Made by a program: the position numbers and the translations under genes. The notes beneath the pieces are model-generated. The model was not told the origin of the DNA, ran no database searches, and was given only the letters and a program-made list of their open reading frames with translations. A stretch of DNA of 64,000 bases, taken from contig NZ_CP024011.1 of the NCBI RefSeq assembly GCF_002688565.1, positions 3,114,336 to 3,178,335 on the forward strand, given 5' to 3'. Origin of the DNA: Acinetobacter sp. LoGeW2-3 (GTDB taxonomy: Bacteria > Pseudomonadota > Gammaproteobacteria > Pseudomonadales > Moraxellaceae). Of this stretch, positions 50,319 to 59,698 are shown one piece after another (within the stretch, counting starts at the first letter, position 1; the number at the start of each line of letters is the position of its first letter).

Positions 50319-51080
50319 TTATGCGCTTACAGCCAAATTAGTTTCTTTTAGTGACTCACTTTCTTTTTGAAAGGTCTCTACAAAATTTGCAGTATCTGAC
50401 ACCCAGCCAAAGAAAGTCTTAATGTTATACAGACTGGCTTCATGCGCTTCGACTGGACCTGCCTGATGGCAGGCATCAGCAAGGGCTACACCGAAATACT
50501 CCAAGAAGAAGCCATCACGTAGCGTTGATTCCACACACACGTTGGTGGCAATTCCGACAAAGACCAGATTGCGAATACCTCGGACACGCAACATGCTGTC
50601 CAACGCAGTATGAAAGAAACCGCTATAACGTGGCTTTTCAATGACCAGATCCTGTGGCAGTGGCTTTAACTCATCAATCAGCTCAAAATCCCAACCGCCT
50701 TTTGCTAACAATTGTCCCTGTAATTCAGGACGTTTACGCATAGTCTTTAAGGCATTGGATTTATGGAAGTTTGGAGAGTCGGTACCACCTGCTTCCTTAT
50801 ATTCGGCATCCCAGCCATTTTTGAAATAAATCACCTGAATACCGGCTGCATGCGCTACATCAACGGCCTTTTTAATATTTTCTACTACTGGCCTGGTCTT
50901 TGAAACATCAAAGCCCGCCAGATCCAGATAGCCACCCTGTGAGGTATAAGCATTCTGCATATCAATCACAATCAAGGCAGTCTGTTCTGGTGCAAGACAA
51001 ATCGCTTCTGGTTCCGCTTTAAGCGTTTTCCCTGTGCCGAGTTTTTCCGTAAAACCGGCTGTTACCACTGATTCACTCAT
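50319..51080 (-). CDS. rutB: RutB, ureidoacrylate amidohydrolase
   Basis: Hydrolyses (Z)-3-ureidoacrylate, releasing CO2 and NH3. 253 aa of the isochorismatase-like hydrolase fold, with the catalytic Asp in VIDMQNAY (~40), Lys in IEKPRYSGF (~150) and Cys in [14 protein letters not shown] (~180). Its ATG overlaps the rutA stop in an ATGA overlap, so translation is coupled. Confidence 0.94.
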   Translation of the reverse strand: MSESVVTAGFTEKLGTGKTLKAEPEAICLAPEQTALIVIDMQNAYTSQGGYLDLAGFDVSKTRPVVENIKKAVDVAHAAGIQVIYFKNGWDAEYKEAGGTDSPNFHKSNALKTMRKRPELQGQLLAKGGWDFELIDELKPLPQDLVIEKPRYSGFFHTALDSMLRVRGIRNLVFVGIATNVCVESTLRDGFFLEYFGVALADACHQAGPVEAHEASLYNIKTFFGWVSDTANFVETFQKESESLKETNLAVSA

Positions 51081-52183
51081 GCGCTTTTCTCCAGAACCGG
51101 TGTTGCACCTTCAATGACAATATGATCACGACATTTCATTAGCGGCTGGATTTTTTGACCGAAATCTTCAACCCCTTGAATAAAATCATCAAACGTCAGT
51201 AGTACGCCTTCCGTACCTTTGATCTCGCCAATTTCATCCAACATTCGTGCCACATTTTCATAAGAACCCACCAGCGTACCCATATTAATATTCACTGGAG
51301 ATACGCTAGAAGCCATTTGACGGATATTGGTATCTGTCCCGGAAGTGGTATCTTTACCGCCCTGATTCATCAGCCAGTTAATCGCTTCCATGTCGGCACC
51401 GTCGTTATAGTGCTGCCATTTGGCTTGCGCTTCTTCATCGGTTTCTGCAGCAATCACCATAAACAGCACATAAGTCTGTACATCACGGCCAGTTACATCT
51501 GTTTTTTCTTTCAGGCGGTCATTAATTTCTGCATAAGCTGTTGGAGTATTCAGACCTTTGCCAAATACGAAGTTATAGTCGGCATATTGTGCAGAAAACT
51601 CTAAACCTGCATCCGACTGGCCTGCGCAGATAATTTTCATATCCGCTTGTGGACGTGGGCTCACACGGCAGTCTTCCATCTGGAAATGTTCGCCTTTAAA
51701 GTCTGATTTACCCGTCGCCCAAAGTTCACGCAGAATTTGTACATATTCAGACAGGTATTCATAGCGCTTGCCAAAATAATCATTACCTGGCCACATGCCC
51801 ATTTGGGTATATTCAGGTGGCTGCCAGCCGGTCACCACATTCAGACCAAAACGGCCATTTGAAATTGAATCAATCGTAGAAGCCATACGCGCGACAATTG
51901 CAGGTGGCATTACCAGCGTTGCTGCTGTTGCGAAAATTTTAATTTTGCTGGTAACAGCCGCAAGGCCTGCCATTAAGGTAAACGTTTCCAAGTTATGTTC
52001 CCAGAATTCAGTCTTGCCACCAAAGCCACGCAGCTTGACCATAGAAAGTGCGAAATCGAAACCATAGTGCTCAGCGCGCTGTACGATTTGTTTGTTTAAC
52101 TCAAAAGTCGGCATGTACTGCGGTGCATTTTCAGAGAGTAACCAGCCATTATTTCCGATTGGACAGAAGACACCTATTTTCAT
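51077..52183 (-). CDS. rutA: RutA, pyrimidine monooxygenase
   Basis: Opens the uracil ring between N3 and C4 using FMNH2 and O2, the first step of the Rut pathway. 368 aa from the ATG at 52183 (preceded by GAGG; a GTG six bases upstream is possible). The luciferase-like fold is shown by [40 protein letters not shown] and [11 protein letters not shown], all closely RutA-like. It is the first gene of the operon, and the promoter should be in 52184-52481. Confidence 0.95.
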   Translation of the reverse strand: MKIGVFCPIGNNGWLLSENAPQYMPTFELNKQIVQRAEHYGFDFALSMVKLRGFGGKTEFWEHNLETFTLMAGLAAVTSKIKIFATAATLVMPPAIVARMASTIDSISNGRFGLNVVTGWQPPEYTQMGMWPGNDYFGKRYEYLSEYVQILRELWATGKSDFKGEHFQMEDCRVSPRPQADMKIICAGQSDAGLEFSAQYADYNFVFGKGLNTPTAYAEINDRLKEKTDVTGRDVQTYVLFMVIAAETDEEAQAKWQHYNDGADMEAINWLMNQGGKDTTSGTDTNIRQMASSVSPVNINMGTLVGSYENVARMLDEIGEIKGTEGVLLTFDDFIQGVEDFGQKIQPLMKCRDHIVIEGATPVLEKSA

Positions 52184-52481
52184 TTTCACACCTCATTATT
52201 TTTAACACTTATTCAAAATTCTGATTCCACTTCGGGAACTTTATCTACAAGATAAACATTGCAAAGCGTATGCCAACTATTTTTAATTAAAATATTTCAA
52301 ATACTTAATATTTTATTTTTTGAATCTTTAGTAAAATAACTGTTTTTAATCATGGATCAATTTTGTTCACTATGTTTCATTCAAGTGCATCTCTACAGAT
52401 CACTACTTTTCTTTTTCATGTATAAATTCATGGTAAGAATCACTGGAATGTCATAAAAAACATTAATTAGAAAAAATAAAA
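52184..52481. other. Promoter region of rutA
   Basis: 298 bp, very AT-rich, between rutD's terminator and rutA. It must hold the operon promoter; no NtrC- or RutR-type operator could be identified by eye. Confidence 0.45.
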
Positions 52482-52508
52482 AACCAGACACTAGGTCTGG
52501 TTTTTAAA
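52482..52508 (-). terminator. Terminator of rutD
   Basis: AACCAGAC / GTCTGGTT hairpin with a T-run. Because it lies between rutD and rutA, rutD is probably a separate transcript. Confidence 0.85.
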
Positions 52509-52519
52509 AAATCTTCAAA

Positions 52520-53311
52520 CTAAGGGGAGATCAGGAATGAAAGGATTAGTTGATTCACCTGATCTGTCACAGTCACAGTAGATGCATGTGCACCTGTAGC
52601 AAGCAAACTGAGGTGACTATGAGGCAAGCATTGCTGTAACTGTTGTGAACGCTGATAAGGCACCAGGAAATCATCCTGATTGGCAATCAGATGTACAGAA
52701 ACATCTTTGAGTGCCTGTTGATATTCTGTTTCCAGTTTAAAGGCCTGTACAGCTTGTAAGCGTGCCAAGACATTTTGAATCGGTGGGAAATCTAAGAGCT
52801 GCTTGTTCTCTGCTTCAGTTAACTGATCAATATGGGTTGAGATCCACTGCGGCGGATAAAGAAACAAAGCCTGTGCTCTCACATATGCCTCTGCCCCGCT
52901 ATTCACCAATAACGAAGTCCGTGCCTCGAAACATTTCTGCGTATGGGCATCCAGCTCTCCCCAAGCATTTAACATGGTCAGACTGAGCAGCTTAAACTTT
53001 CTTTCAGCCTGATAGATCGCCAGTTGCATGCCGATATGTCCGCCCAGCGCATGCCCGATAAAATGAAATTCTCGGATATCTTTAGTAATTAATAAATCCA
53101 GAACCTGCCGGGCCATATGATCTATGGAATAAGGCGTGGGCAAGAGTTCAGAGTTCGAATGACAGCCTTCCTGATCATAAGTGACTACATGAAAATATTG
53201 CTGCAAGGCTTGGATTTGCGGATTCCAAAAACTGGCGTGACCACCTAATCCGGAAGAAAGCACCACATAAGGTACATCTACCTGTGCTGCAGGATGAATA
53301 AATAAAGACAT
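52520..53311 (-). CDS. rutD: RutD, alpha/beta-hydrolase-fold protein
   Basis: Speeds or protects the aminoacrylate step of the Rut pathway. 263 aa, alpha/beta hydrolase fold: LSSGLGGHASFW (~18-29, oxyanion), then FHFIGHALGGHIGMQ at the nucleophile elbow, where the nucleophilic Ser is replaced by Ala (GHALG) exactly as in E. coli RutD, and DFLVP and a terminal GAHAS-type His. NAWGELDAHTQKCFEAR matches the RutD cap. It sits upstream of rutA with its own terminator rather than inside the operon. Confidence 0.92.
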   Translation of the reverse strand: MSLFIHPAAQVDVPYVVLSSGLGGHASFWNPQIQALQQYFHVVTYDQEGCHSNSELLPTPYSIDHMARQVLDLLITKDIREFHFIGHALGGHIGMQLAIYQAERKFKLLSLTMLNAWGELDAHTQKCFEARTSLLVNSGAEAYVRAQALFLYPPQWISTHIDQLTEAENKQLLDFPPIQNVLARLQAVQAFKLETEYQQALKDVSVHLIANQDDFLVPYQRSQQLQQCLPHSHLSLLATGAHASTVTVTDQVNQLILSFLISP

Positions 53312-53391
53312 AAAACTCTCATATTCGAACTATGAGAGGAATGCAGCAAGATATATGCCTGAATAGGAGTATTTTTGAACAATTGATAAAA

Positions 53392-53649
53392 TTATAGCCA
53401 GTAGACATTAAAGCTATAATAAAATTCCTGCACTTCAAAGCGCACGTTATAACCAAGCTCAGTCAGCTCTGCCGATAGACCTCGAATCTCTTCTAAGGGT
53501 AAATGTTTGGGAAATACCGTCAGCACAGCGGTATTGCCTAGTCGGGCATTGTCTTCAATCAATTGAGCCAAACGTGGCTTAAACATATCAATATTTATAT
53601 TGGCTACATCAGATAAAATTTTGGCTTGATCTGCACTCATAAAACTCAT
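53392..53649 (-). CDS. Small protein of unknown function
   Basis: 85 aa, acidic, with an ISDVANINIDMFKPRLAQLIEDNARLGNT helix and a C-terminal strand rich in aromatics (FYYSFNVYW). The start may be the first or fourth residue (both Met). No domain recognised. It lies between rutD and the DegS-like protease on the same strand. Confidence 0.6.
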   Translation of the reverse strand: MSFMSADQAKILSDVANINIDMFKPRLAQLIEDNARLGNTAVLTVFPKHLPLEEIRGLSAELTELGYNVRFEVQEFYYSFNVYWL

Positions 53650-53746
53650 TGTTCTTTACTCTTTTTTTGATTTTATTCAATGAAGGTAAATGATTTAAAT
53701 CACATAAAATATGCTTATTTTGTAATCAAAAAATAGAAGTTAACCA

Positions 53747-53779
53747 TAAAAAATCCCTCACTAGGAGGGATTTTTTATT
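53747..53779. terminator. Terminator of the DegS-like protease gene
   Basis: AAAAATCCCTC / GAGGGATTTTT stem with a short loop; it can act in both directions. Confidence 0.9.
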
Positions 53780-53794
53780 CAAACATTTTAAAGT

Positions 53795-54997
53795 TTATTC
53801 TGGTAAAGGAATATATTGTGATGATGCATTTTGCTGCTGTTGTTGACGCTCGCCCACCACCACATTCAGATCCAGTTTTTTGCCTGCACGTTCTACCTCA
53901 ATCATAATCTTGCTACCTGGAGCCTGTAACGCTACATAGTTGATCAGATGTGATGCAGAAGTAATCTGTTCATCATTCACCTTGATGATCTTGTCACCAC
54001 GCTGAATACCCGCTTTGGCTGAAGGACCATTTGGCAATACCTCTGCCACAGTTACACCCTGTTCCGATGGTTTCATCACGTCATTACGTTGTGGTGGCAA
54101 TAAGCTGATACCCAACCAGCCACGGACAACACGACCATCTTTAAGAATGGCATTCATGATCTGCTGACAGACTTTAGCTGGAATCGCAAAACCGATGCCT
54201 AATGAACCACCAGACTGAGAGAAAATTGCAGTATTCACCCCAATCAGATTCCCTGAAACGTCAATCAATGCACCACCCGAGTTACCTGGGTTAATTGCTG
54301 CATCCGTTTGTACAAAGTCTTCATAGGTATTGATGCCGAGATCAGAACGACCTGTCGCAGAGATAATACCCTGAGTCACAGTTTGACCAACACCAAACGG
54401 ATTACCAATTGCAAGGACTACATCACCCACTTCATTGCCACTCAGTTTAAATGGCAATACTGGAAGTTTATCCAGCTCAATCTTGATCACCGCCAGGTCG
54501 GTATCTGGGTCAGTCCCAATCACTTTTGCCTCAGCACGACGGCCATCATTCAACGCCACAATGATCTGGTCAGCCTGTGCAATCACATGATTATTCGTCA
54601 GAATATAACCATCTGCACGTACAATTACCCCTGAACCCAGGCTATTTTCATTTGGGCCTTGAGAAAACTGTTCTGGTAATTGATCACCAAAGAATTCACG
54701 GAAGACTGGATCGTTGAGTAAAGGATTATCCTGCTTCTTCACTTTCTGTGTGGTAAAGATATTCACTACAGCCGGTGCAGCGACTTTAACCGCAGCACTG
54801 TAAGAAACCACTCCGCCAGCACGTGAAGTATCCAATAATGGTTCAACTTTTTCAGCAGGCATTTTGACGCCATCTGGCGCGACAGGTGCTTTTGGTTTTT
54901 GCAACTGTTGCCAACCTAGAAAGACGATGATCACTAAGATCAGCAACACCCAAGGTAACCATGTAAAGGTCCGACGCACTTTATTATCCTCTGACAA
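53795..54997 (-). CDS. Periplasmic serine protease, DegS/AlgW type
   Basis: 400 aa. A single N-terminal membrane helix (~13-30, FTWLPWVLLILVIIVFLGW) anchors it in the inner membrane with the protease in the periplasm. The trypsin-like triad is His137 (TNNHVI), Asp167 (DTDLAV) and Ser240 (NPGNSGGAL). One PDZ domain follows at ~285-380 (GLLPNG..GIQRGDKI). One PDZ plus a membrane anchor points to DegS/AlgW, the sensors that cleave an anti-sigma factor. The two-PDZ DegP type is excluded. Acinetobacter may lack the classical RseA target, so the substrate is open. Confidence 0.9.
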   Translation of the reverse strand: MSEDNKVRRTFTWLPWVLLILVIIVFLGWQQLQKPKAPVAPDGVKMPAEKVEPLLDTSRAGGVVSYSAAVKVAAPAVVNIFTTQKVKKQDNPLLNDPVFREFFGDQLPEQFSQGPNENSLGSGVIVRADGYILTNNHVIAQADQIIVALNDGRRAEAKVIGTDPDTDLAVIKIELDKLPVLPFKLSGNEVGDVVLAIGNPFGVGQTVTQGIISATGRSDLGINTYEDFVQTDAAINPGNSGGALIDVSGNLIGVNTAIFSQSGGSLGIGFAIPAKVCQQIMNAILKDGRVVRGWLGISLLPPQRNDVMKPSEQGVTVAEVLPNGPSAKAGIQRGDKIIKVNDEQITSASHLINYVALQAPGSKIMIEVERAGKKLDLNVVVGERQQQQQNASSQYIPLPE

Positions 54998-55152
54998 TAT
55001 TTTTAATTTATTGATGACTAAGCAATTTGTGCTCTATTGTAAAGCTAAACACAAAACTAAACATAAAAAAAGCAAAAGAGATTTGTGCTGCTTTAGTTAC
55101 AATTCAAAATATGTTTTGATGATGACAATTTAAAGGTTTAAAGAGAAATTTT

Positions 55153-55911
55153 ATGGCCAAATTGCAGGACATTATTCCATGGTGTGACCAGACCCTAGCT
55201 GCGCATGAATTCAAAGACTATGCACCAAATGGCTTACAGATTGAAGGCCGCTCTGAAGTCAATAAAATTCTGTGTGCTGTGACTGCTTCTCAAGGGGCCA
55301 TTGAAGCCGCAATTGCCCAAGGTGCGGATCTTTTACTGGTGCATCATGGCTATTTCTGGAAAGGCGAACCCTACCCAATTACCGGGATGCGTGGTAAACG
55401 GATTAAGACTTTGATTCAGAATGATATCTCACTGGTCGGCTATCATCTGCCTTTAGATAGTCATCCAACTCTGGGAAATAATGCTGCGATTGCTGGCTTA
55501 TTAGAACTTGAGAATATTGAACAGCTAGATCCAAATGAACGACGTCCAATTGGCAATATTGGTTATTTAAAGCAAGCCATGACACCAGATCAATTTAAGG
55601 CCTACGTTTCAGAAAAGCTGGGCTTTGATGCGATTCATCTGCCAGCCGATAAAACTGAAATTCGTAAAGTCGGATTCTGTACGGGCGGTGCACAGGATTA
55701 TATTCAAAAAGCTGCGGCACAGAACTGTGATGCTTATATTTCGGGTGAAGTCTCAGAACGTACCTTCTACGAAGCTCAGGAACTGGATGTGCATTATTAT
55801 GCCTGTGGTCATCATGCGACTGAAAAATATGGTGTTCAACGCCTTGCAAAAGCTATTTCACAGCAGTTCAATATTGAGTATAGTTATTTCGAATTAAACA
55901 ATCCGATTTAA
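55153..55911 (+). CDS. Nif3-like dinuclear metal centre protein
   Basis: 252 aa of the NIF3/YbgI family, whose hexamers hold two metals per subunit. The metal-binding histidines appear in LLLVHHGYFWKGE (~63-75) and YACGHHATEKYG (~217-228), with Asp/Glu at 98-105 (YHLPLDSH). Function is not settled; GTP cyclohydrolase 1 type 2 activity was proposed for some relatives. It starts on the opposite strand from the protease gene, from a divergent promoter region. Confidence 0.9.
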   Translation: MAKLQDIIPWCDQTLAAHEFKDYAPNGLQIEGRSEVNKILCAVTASQGAIEAAIAQGADLLLVHHGYFWKGEPYPITGMRGKRIKTLIQNDISLVGYHLPLDSHPTLGNNAAIAGLLELENIEQLDPNERRPIGNIGYLKQAMTPDQFKAYVSEKLGFDAIHLPADKTEIRKVGFCTGGAQDYIQKAAAQNCDAYISGEVSERTFYEAQELDVHYYACGHHATEKYGVQRLAKAISQQFNIEYSYFELNNPI

Positions 55912-56065
55912 TTTCATCTGACGGTATTTGACAGCGGCTTTATACGTATAATTTCAGGCTTTATTCTGTATTCTTATTTATCTGTAATGCGCATTTCGGC
56001 CTGTTTTTCTATTACAATAACGCCACTTACTGTCAAAACCCAGCAAAATGCAAGGAATTGAAAAC

Positions 56066-56692
56066 ATGACAACCATTACTTTACCAGCATTACCTTACGG
56101 CTACGAAGATCTTGCTCCACACATCAGCAAAGAAACTTTAGAATACCACCACGACAAACACCACAATACTTACGTGGTTAACCTGAACAACCTGATCGCT
56201 GGTACTGAGCTTGAAGGCAAAACTCTAGAAGAAATCATCCTGGCTTCTGCTGGTGATTCATCTAAAGCAGGTGTTTTCAACAACGCTGCTCAAGTATGGA
56301 ACCACACTTTCTACTGGAACTGTTTGACTAAAAACGGTGGCGGTAAAGCTACTGGCGCTTTGGCTGCTAAAATTGACGAAGCTTTCGGTTCTTACGAAAA
56401 ATTCGCTGAAGAATTCGCAACTGCTGCTGCGACTCAATTCGGTTCAGGTTGGGCTTGGTTAGTTGCTGACGAAGTAAACGGCAACCTTTCTATCCTTAAA
56501 ACTTCAAATGCTGACACTCCAATGGCGCACGGTAAAATTGCTGTGTTGACTATCGATGTTTGGGAACACGCTTACTACATCGACTACCGTAACGCTCGTC
56601 CTAAATACATCTCTACTTTCCTAGAAAGCCTAGTGAACTGGGACTACGCAAACGCGAAATATGCAGGTCAAGCTGCTGGTGTTGAGAAATAA
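56066..56692 (+). CDS. sodB: Superoxide dismutase (Fe type)
   Basis: Converts superoxide to O2 and H2O2 in the cytoplasm. 208 aa from the ATG at 56066, preceded by AAGGAA; the frame stays open upstream to 56048. The metal ligands are His28, His80, Asp164 and His168 ([13 protein letters not shown]). [16 protein letters not shown] is the Fe-type signature, so Fe rather than Mn is expected. It has its own terminator. Confidence 0.96.
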   Translation: MTTITLPALPYGYEDLAPHISKETLEYHHDKHHNTYVVNLNNLIAGTELEGKTLEEIILASAGDSSKAGVFNNAAQVWNHTFYWNCLTKNGGGKATGALAAKIDEAFGSYEKFAEEFATAAATQFGSGWAWLVADEVNGNLSILKTSNADTPMAHGKIAVLTIDVWEHAYYIDYRNARPKYISTFLESLVNWDYANAKYAGQAAGVEK

Positions 56693-56709
56693 TCTTTTAT
56701 TTCAAAGCC

Positions 56710-56744
56710 TAAAAAATCACCCTTCATGGGTGATTTTTTTATTT
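56710..56744 (+). terminator. Terminator of sodB
   Basis: AAAATCACCC / GGGTGATTTT hairpin with a T-run. Confidence 0.92.
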
Positions 56745-56800
56745 TTAAGTCCTAAACGCATATTAATAAAGCAAACGTTTCATTTCTTTCAATTAATTGG

Positions 56801-56829
56801 TTGACGACCTTTCGTTTCCTCCCTAAAAT
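56801..56829 (+). promoter_or_regulatory. Sigma-70 promoter of the first tRNA-Asn pair
   Basis: TTGACG (56801-56806) and TAAAAT (56824-56829) with a 17-nt spacer, ending 11 nt before the tRNA. Confidence 0.75.
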
Positions 56830-56840
56830 GCGCATCAGAT

Positions 56841-56916
56841 TCTCCAATAGCTCAGTCGGTAGAGCGACGGACTGTTAATCCGCAGGTCCCTGGTTCGAGC
56901 CCAGGTTGGAGAGCCA
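56841..56916 (+). tRNA. tRNA-Asn(GTT), copy 1
   Basis: 76 nt with encoded CCA. Acceptor stem TCTCCAA / TTGGAGA, anticodon GTT in the loop CTGTTAA, D-loop GTCGG and T-arm GGTTCGAGCC. It has its own promoter and lies 6 nt before copy 2. Confidence 0.97.
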
Positions 56917-56922
56917 ATCTAT

Positions 56923-56998
56923 TCTCCCATAGCTCAGTCGGTAGAGCGACGGACTGTTAATCCGCAGGTCCCTGGTTCGAGCCCAGGTGGGAGAGCCA
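56923..56998 (+). tRNA. tRNA-Asn(GTT), copy 2
   Basis: Same as copy 1 except for the last acceptor pairs (TCTCCCA / TGGGAGA): the change is compensated on both sides. The anticodon is GTT and CCA is encoded. Confidence 0.97.
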
Positions 56999-57006
56999 AG
57001 ATTCTG

Positions 57007-57039
57007 AAAAACCCACTCAATACGAAGTGGGTTTTTTTA
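57007..57039 (+). terminator. Terminator of the first tRNA-Asn pair
   Basis: AAACCCACT / AGTGGGTTT stem with a T-run just after tRNA copy 2. Confidence 0.88.
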
Positions 57040-57257
57040 TATCTGCTTAAACAGTTAATTCAAACTCTTAACCCACAAAATTCTAAAAGAATAATAATCA
57101 AATTAGAGAGCATAAAAATATACTTTCAAGTCCCATCTATCCCTACAAAAAAGACTTAAAATTCAAACAAATTAAAACCTTTTCAAAGCCACCACATCGC
57201 TTTAGCTTATTTTTAAATCACTCAAACAGGATTTATAGAATTTTTCACAAAAGTTCC

Positions 57258-57285
57258 TTGACCCCTTTCAAAATCTCTCTATAAT
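57258..57285 (+). promoter_or_regulatory. Sigma-70 promoter of the second tRNA-Asn pair
   Basis: TTGACC (57258-57263) and TATAAT (57280-57285) with a 16-nt spacer, 11 nt before the tRNA. Confidence 0.78.
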
Positions 57286-57296
57286 CGCTGTCAGAT

Positions 57297-57372
57297 TCTC
57301 CAATAGCTCAGTCGGTAGAGCGACGGACTGTTAATCCGCAGGTCCCTGGTTCGAGCCCAGGTTGGAGAGCCA
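57297..57372 (+). tRNA. tRNA-Asn(GTT), copy 3
   Basis: Identical to copy 1 over all 76 nt, including the encoded CCA. Confidence 0.97.
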
Positions 57373-57378
57373 ATCTAT

Positions 57379-57454
57379 TCTCCCATAGCTCAGTCGGTAG
57401 AGCGACGGACTGTTAATCCGCAGGTCCCTGGTTCGAGCCCAGGTGGGAGAGCCA
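57379..57454 (+). tRNA. tRNA-Asn(GTT), copy 4
   Basis: Identical to copy 2 and again 6 nt downstream of its partner, with the same spacer sequence. Confidence 0.97.
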
Positions 57455-57464
57455 AGATTCTCGA

Positions 57465-57496
57465 AGAACCCACTCATTATGAAGTGGGTTTTTTAT
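57465..57496 (+). terminator. Terminator of the second tRNA-Asn pair
   Basis: GAACCCACT / AGTGGGTTT stem with a T-run. It overlaps the upstream end of the next open frame. Confidence 0.85.
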
Positions 57497-57513
57497 TTGT
57501 CCTAAGTTCTGCT

Positions 57514-57957
57514 GTGTTTCATTTGAGTCAGATTATTTTCTTTGTGATTGGCTGTCTGGCAAGTTTTGCCTTATTTTGCCTGCTCTTCCCACATCTATTT
57601 ACCCGTCAGCAAAAATTCTATCCCAAGCGTGTGATTACTGTCTTTGAAAGTAAGATGTTCACTCGCCTGAAAGATGCCTTTCCTCATCATCATATTTTGG
57701 CACAAGTTGCGTTTAGTGCTTTGATCACCCATGACCAGATGAAAATGCGCAGTAAATTTAATCGCAAAGTGACGGACTTTGTGGTGATGGATCGGGAATA
57801 TAATGTGATTGCGATTGTGGAGCTTGATGATCCAACTCACATAGGCAAAGAAAAAGAAGATGCAGAACGCGATGCCATGCTGATTGCTGCGGGTTATACG
57901 GTTGTCCGATACACTGAAATTCCAAGTATCAGACAATTGCAACGCGATTTAAGATAA
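57514..57957 (+). CDS. DUF2726 domain protein with an N-terminal membrane helix
   Basis: About 147 aa. One hydrophobic helix (LSQIIFFVIGCLASFALFCLLF) is followed by a DUF2726 domain whose core (VTDFVVMD..YNVIAIVELDD ... D-x2-RD-x-ML-x2-AGY-x-VVRY) resembles a restriction-endonuclease-like fold (D, E-x-D and K-type positions). The start is uncertain: a GTG at 57484 would lie inside the tRNA terminator, so GTG 57514 or the following TTG is preferred. The function of DUF2726 is unknown. Confidence 0.75.
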   Translation: MFHLSQIIFFVIGCLASFALFCLLFPHLFTRQQKFYPKRVITVFESKMFTRLKDAFPHHHILAQVAFSALITHDQMKMRSKFNRKVTDFVVMDREYNVIAIVELDDPTHIGKEKEDAERDAMLIAAGYTVVRYTEIPSIRQLQRDLR

Positions 57958-57976
57958 TAACTTTCCAATAAAAGTC

Positions 57977-58242
57977 TTATTGTGCGGTGCTGGCTTCAGA
58001 TGCCGCCTGCCCATCCACTTCAGTATTCACTTGCTGTTCTGATGCCTGTTTTTTCTCAGCCTCTTCACGCGCTTTAATCCGAGCAATCATTTCGGCTTGC
58101 TGCTGTTTATATTTCTCTTGATTTCAGCATCACTGTTCACGGCTAGAAAAGCCATACTGACTAGAAGAATTGGAATACATAAAGCAAGCGTACCAAAGAT
58201 CAATAGTTTTTTGATGCTGCGGGGCTGTGGCTGCTCAGACAT
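57977..58242 (-). pseudogene. Small membrane protein, frame broken by one base
   Basis: Starts MSEQPQPRSIKKLLIFGTLALCIPILLVSMAFLAV (one membrane helix), then runs into a stop after 52 codons. Adding one T to the TTT at 58112-58114 (plus strand) joins it to a second open part (EKYKQQQAEM... or similar, to ASTAQ). That part is a charged, coiled, Glu/Ala/Gln-rich tail. The repaired product has about 88 residues. Probably a sequencing error in an intact gene. Confidence 0.6.
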
Positions 58243-58325
58243 AACAAACCTATTTATTCATATCATTTATATTTCGCCACCACTATAGCAAATTCAAATC
58301 ATTGCTCAAGGCTTGAATAGGATAT

Positions 58326-58352
58326 AAAAAAGGAGCCAAAGCTCCTTTTATG
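58326..58352 (-). terminator. Terminator of the lipase-like gene
   Basis: AAAAGGAGC / GCTCCTTTT hairpin just downstream of the stop. Confidence 0.85.
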
Positions 58353-58360
58353 GATGTTAT

Positions 58361-59593
58361 TTATTCTGACATTAAGTCATCTACCTTATCGGCAATGCTG
58401 CCAATATTTCGAGTCATAATCGTTTGATGATTAGCCTCAGGATCAAGAATCAGATCTTCTTGTTCGATCTCCGCACCCACTTGTAAAAGTTGCGGGAATA
58501 ATTTGGTAACCGTTATAAAAGCTGGCACAGTCGTATCCATCTCACCCTGGAATACATATACACGTTTTGGAATTGGCTTTTGCCCTGGTTGATTCTTATC
58601 TAAATATTCTTTAACGTCGTCATCCAGATTAAATTCAGGCTGCAGAGCCTGATAAGTCGCATAAGTTCCACCCTCCTTATCAATATAAGATTGGATATCA
58701 TCTCTAAATCCTTTAGCCACTTGTGGGGAACACTCAATTTCAGCTGCCTGTGCCAAAGGCACTTTAGTATTCAAGAAGGCTTGGTTATATTGGAATGCTG
58801 GTTTTTCTGCCTTAATTCCCGAACTAACGATTGCTGCATAACCATAGAGCGTTCCGGCGATCTGTTTAGCAGCCTCAATAGCTTCCGGTGTTCCTGGACT
58901 CGCCACATTATTTGCGACGCCCATCCCATATTGCAAGGTATCTACTAAGTAGGATGCAGGAGCAATCGCTACAGCGCCTTTATAGTCAAAATTAGCAAGC
59001 TTAGTGCTATATTCTGCTGCCGCCAATGCTGCATGTCCACCTTGTGACCAACCTACCACACTCCATTCATTTGCTAAAACATTGCCATAATATTTTTTGG
59101 CTTCACTTACCGCAGACAGAATCGAGTTTGCAGCACTTTCTAAATGCAGATATGGATGCGGTTCATTATCATTACCCAGACCTTCATAATCTGGTGCAAT
59201 TACGGCATAGCCACGCTCAACCAACTTCATCACCAGTGCTTTTTCTTCACCAGTCAATGGTAATCGTGAAGGAGCGCATTTATCTGCAGCGCCTGTAGTA
59301 CCATGCGCCCAAACTACAATCGGCCAACCACCCATAGGTGGCGTTCCTTTAGGTGTAAACACTAAAGTCGTGGCACGTATATTTTTACCCTGTACGCTCT
59401 CCATGTTGTAAGTAAAGATATCGTGTCGATCTACAACAGTTCTTACCTCATCATCAACCGTATAAGTTTTTACTGGATTAAAACCTACAAATTTATCATC
59501 GTCATCATCATTACATGCTGTCATTAGCAATGTCATTGAACATATAACTGCTAGGCCGGTCTTTTTAAAACCATTTTTCATTATGCTATTCAT
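58361..59593 (-). CDS. Lipase-like alpha/beta hydrolase lipoprotein
   Basis: 410 aa. A lipobox (LLMTAC, Cys27) marks it as a lipoprotein, followed by an Asp-rich stretch (DDDDD). The nucleophile elbow is GWSQGG (~189-194) with oxyanion segment WAHGTTG (~93-99). The last quarter provides Asp (FQGEMDTTVP) and His (ANHQTI) for the triad. The overall pattern is that of the secretory lipase (LIP) family. Translation may begin at the fifth residue (59581). Substrate unknown. Confidence 0.85.
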   Translation of the reverse strand: MNSIMKNGFKKTGLAVICSMTLLMTACNDDDDDKFVGFNPVKTYTVDDEVRTVVDRHDIFTYNMESVQGKNIRATTLVFTPKGTPPMGGWPIVVWAHGTTGAADKCAPSRLPLTGEEKALVMKLVERGYAVIAPDYEGLGNDNEPHPYLHLESAANSILSAVSEAKKYYGNVLANEWSVVGWSQGGHAALAAAEYSTKLANFDYKGAVAIAPASYLVDTLQYGMGVANNVASPGTPEAIEAAKQIAGTLYGYAAIVSSGIKAEKPAFQYNQAFLNTKVPLAQAAEIECSPQVAKGFRDDIQSYIDKEGGTYATYQALQPEFNLDDDVKEYLDKNQPGQKPIPKRVYVFQGEMDTTVPAFITVTKLFPQLLQVGAEIEQEDLILDPEANHQTIMTRNIGSIADKVDDLMSE

Positions 59594-59698
59594 CTTCTAG
59601 TCCCTTATGTTTTTTATATTTTCATGAAGCAAATTTGAATTAATCATAAAAAAAAGCACCCTTATAGGATGCTTTTGTTATAAATCGACAGGTTGCAG

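Noticed and set aside
55928..55952. TTGACA ... TATAAT upstream of sodB as a promoter
   Set aside because: The spacer is only 13 nt, too short for a normal sigma-70 promoter.
58361..59593. Polyhydroxybutyrate depolymerase reading for the lipase-like gene
   Set aside because: The GxSxG context and overall layout fit the secretory lipase group better, and no substrate-binding domain is visible.
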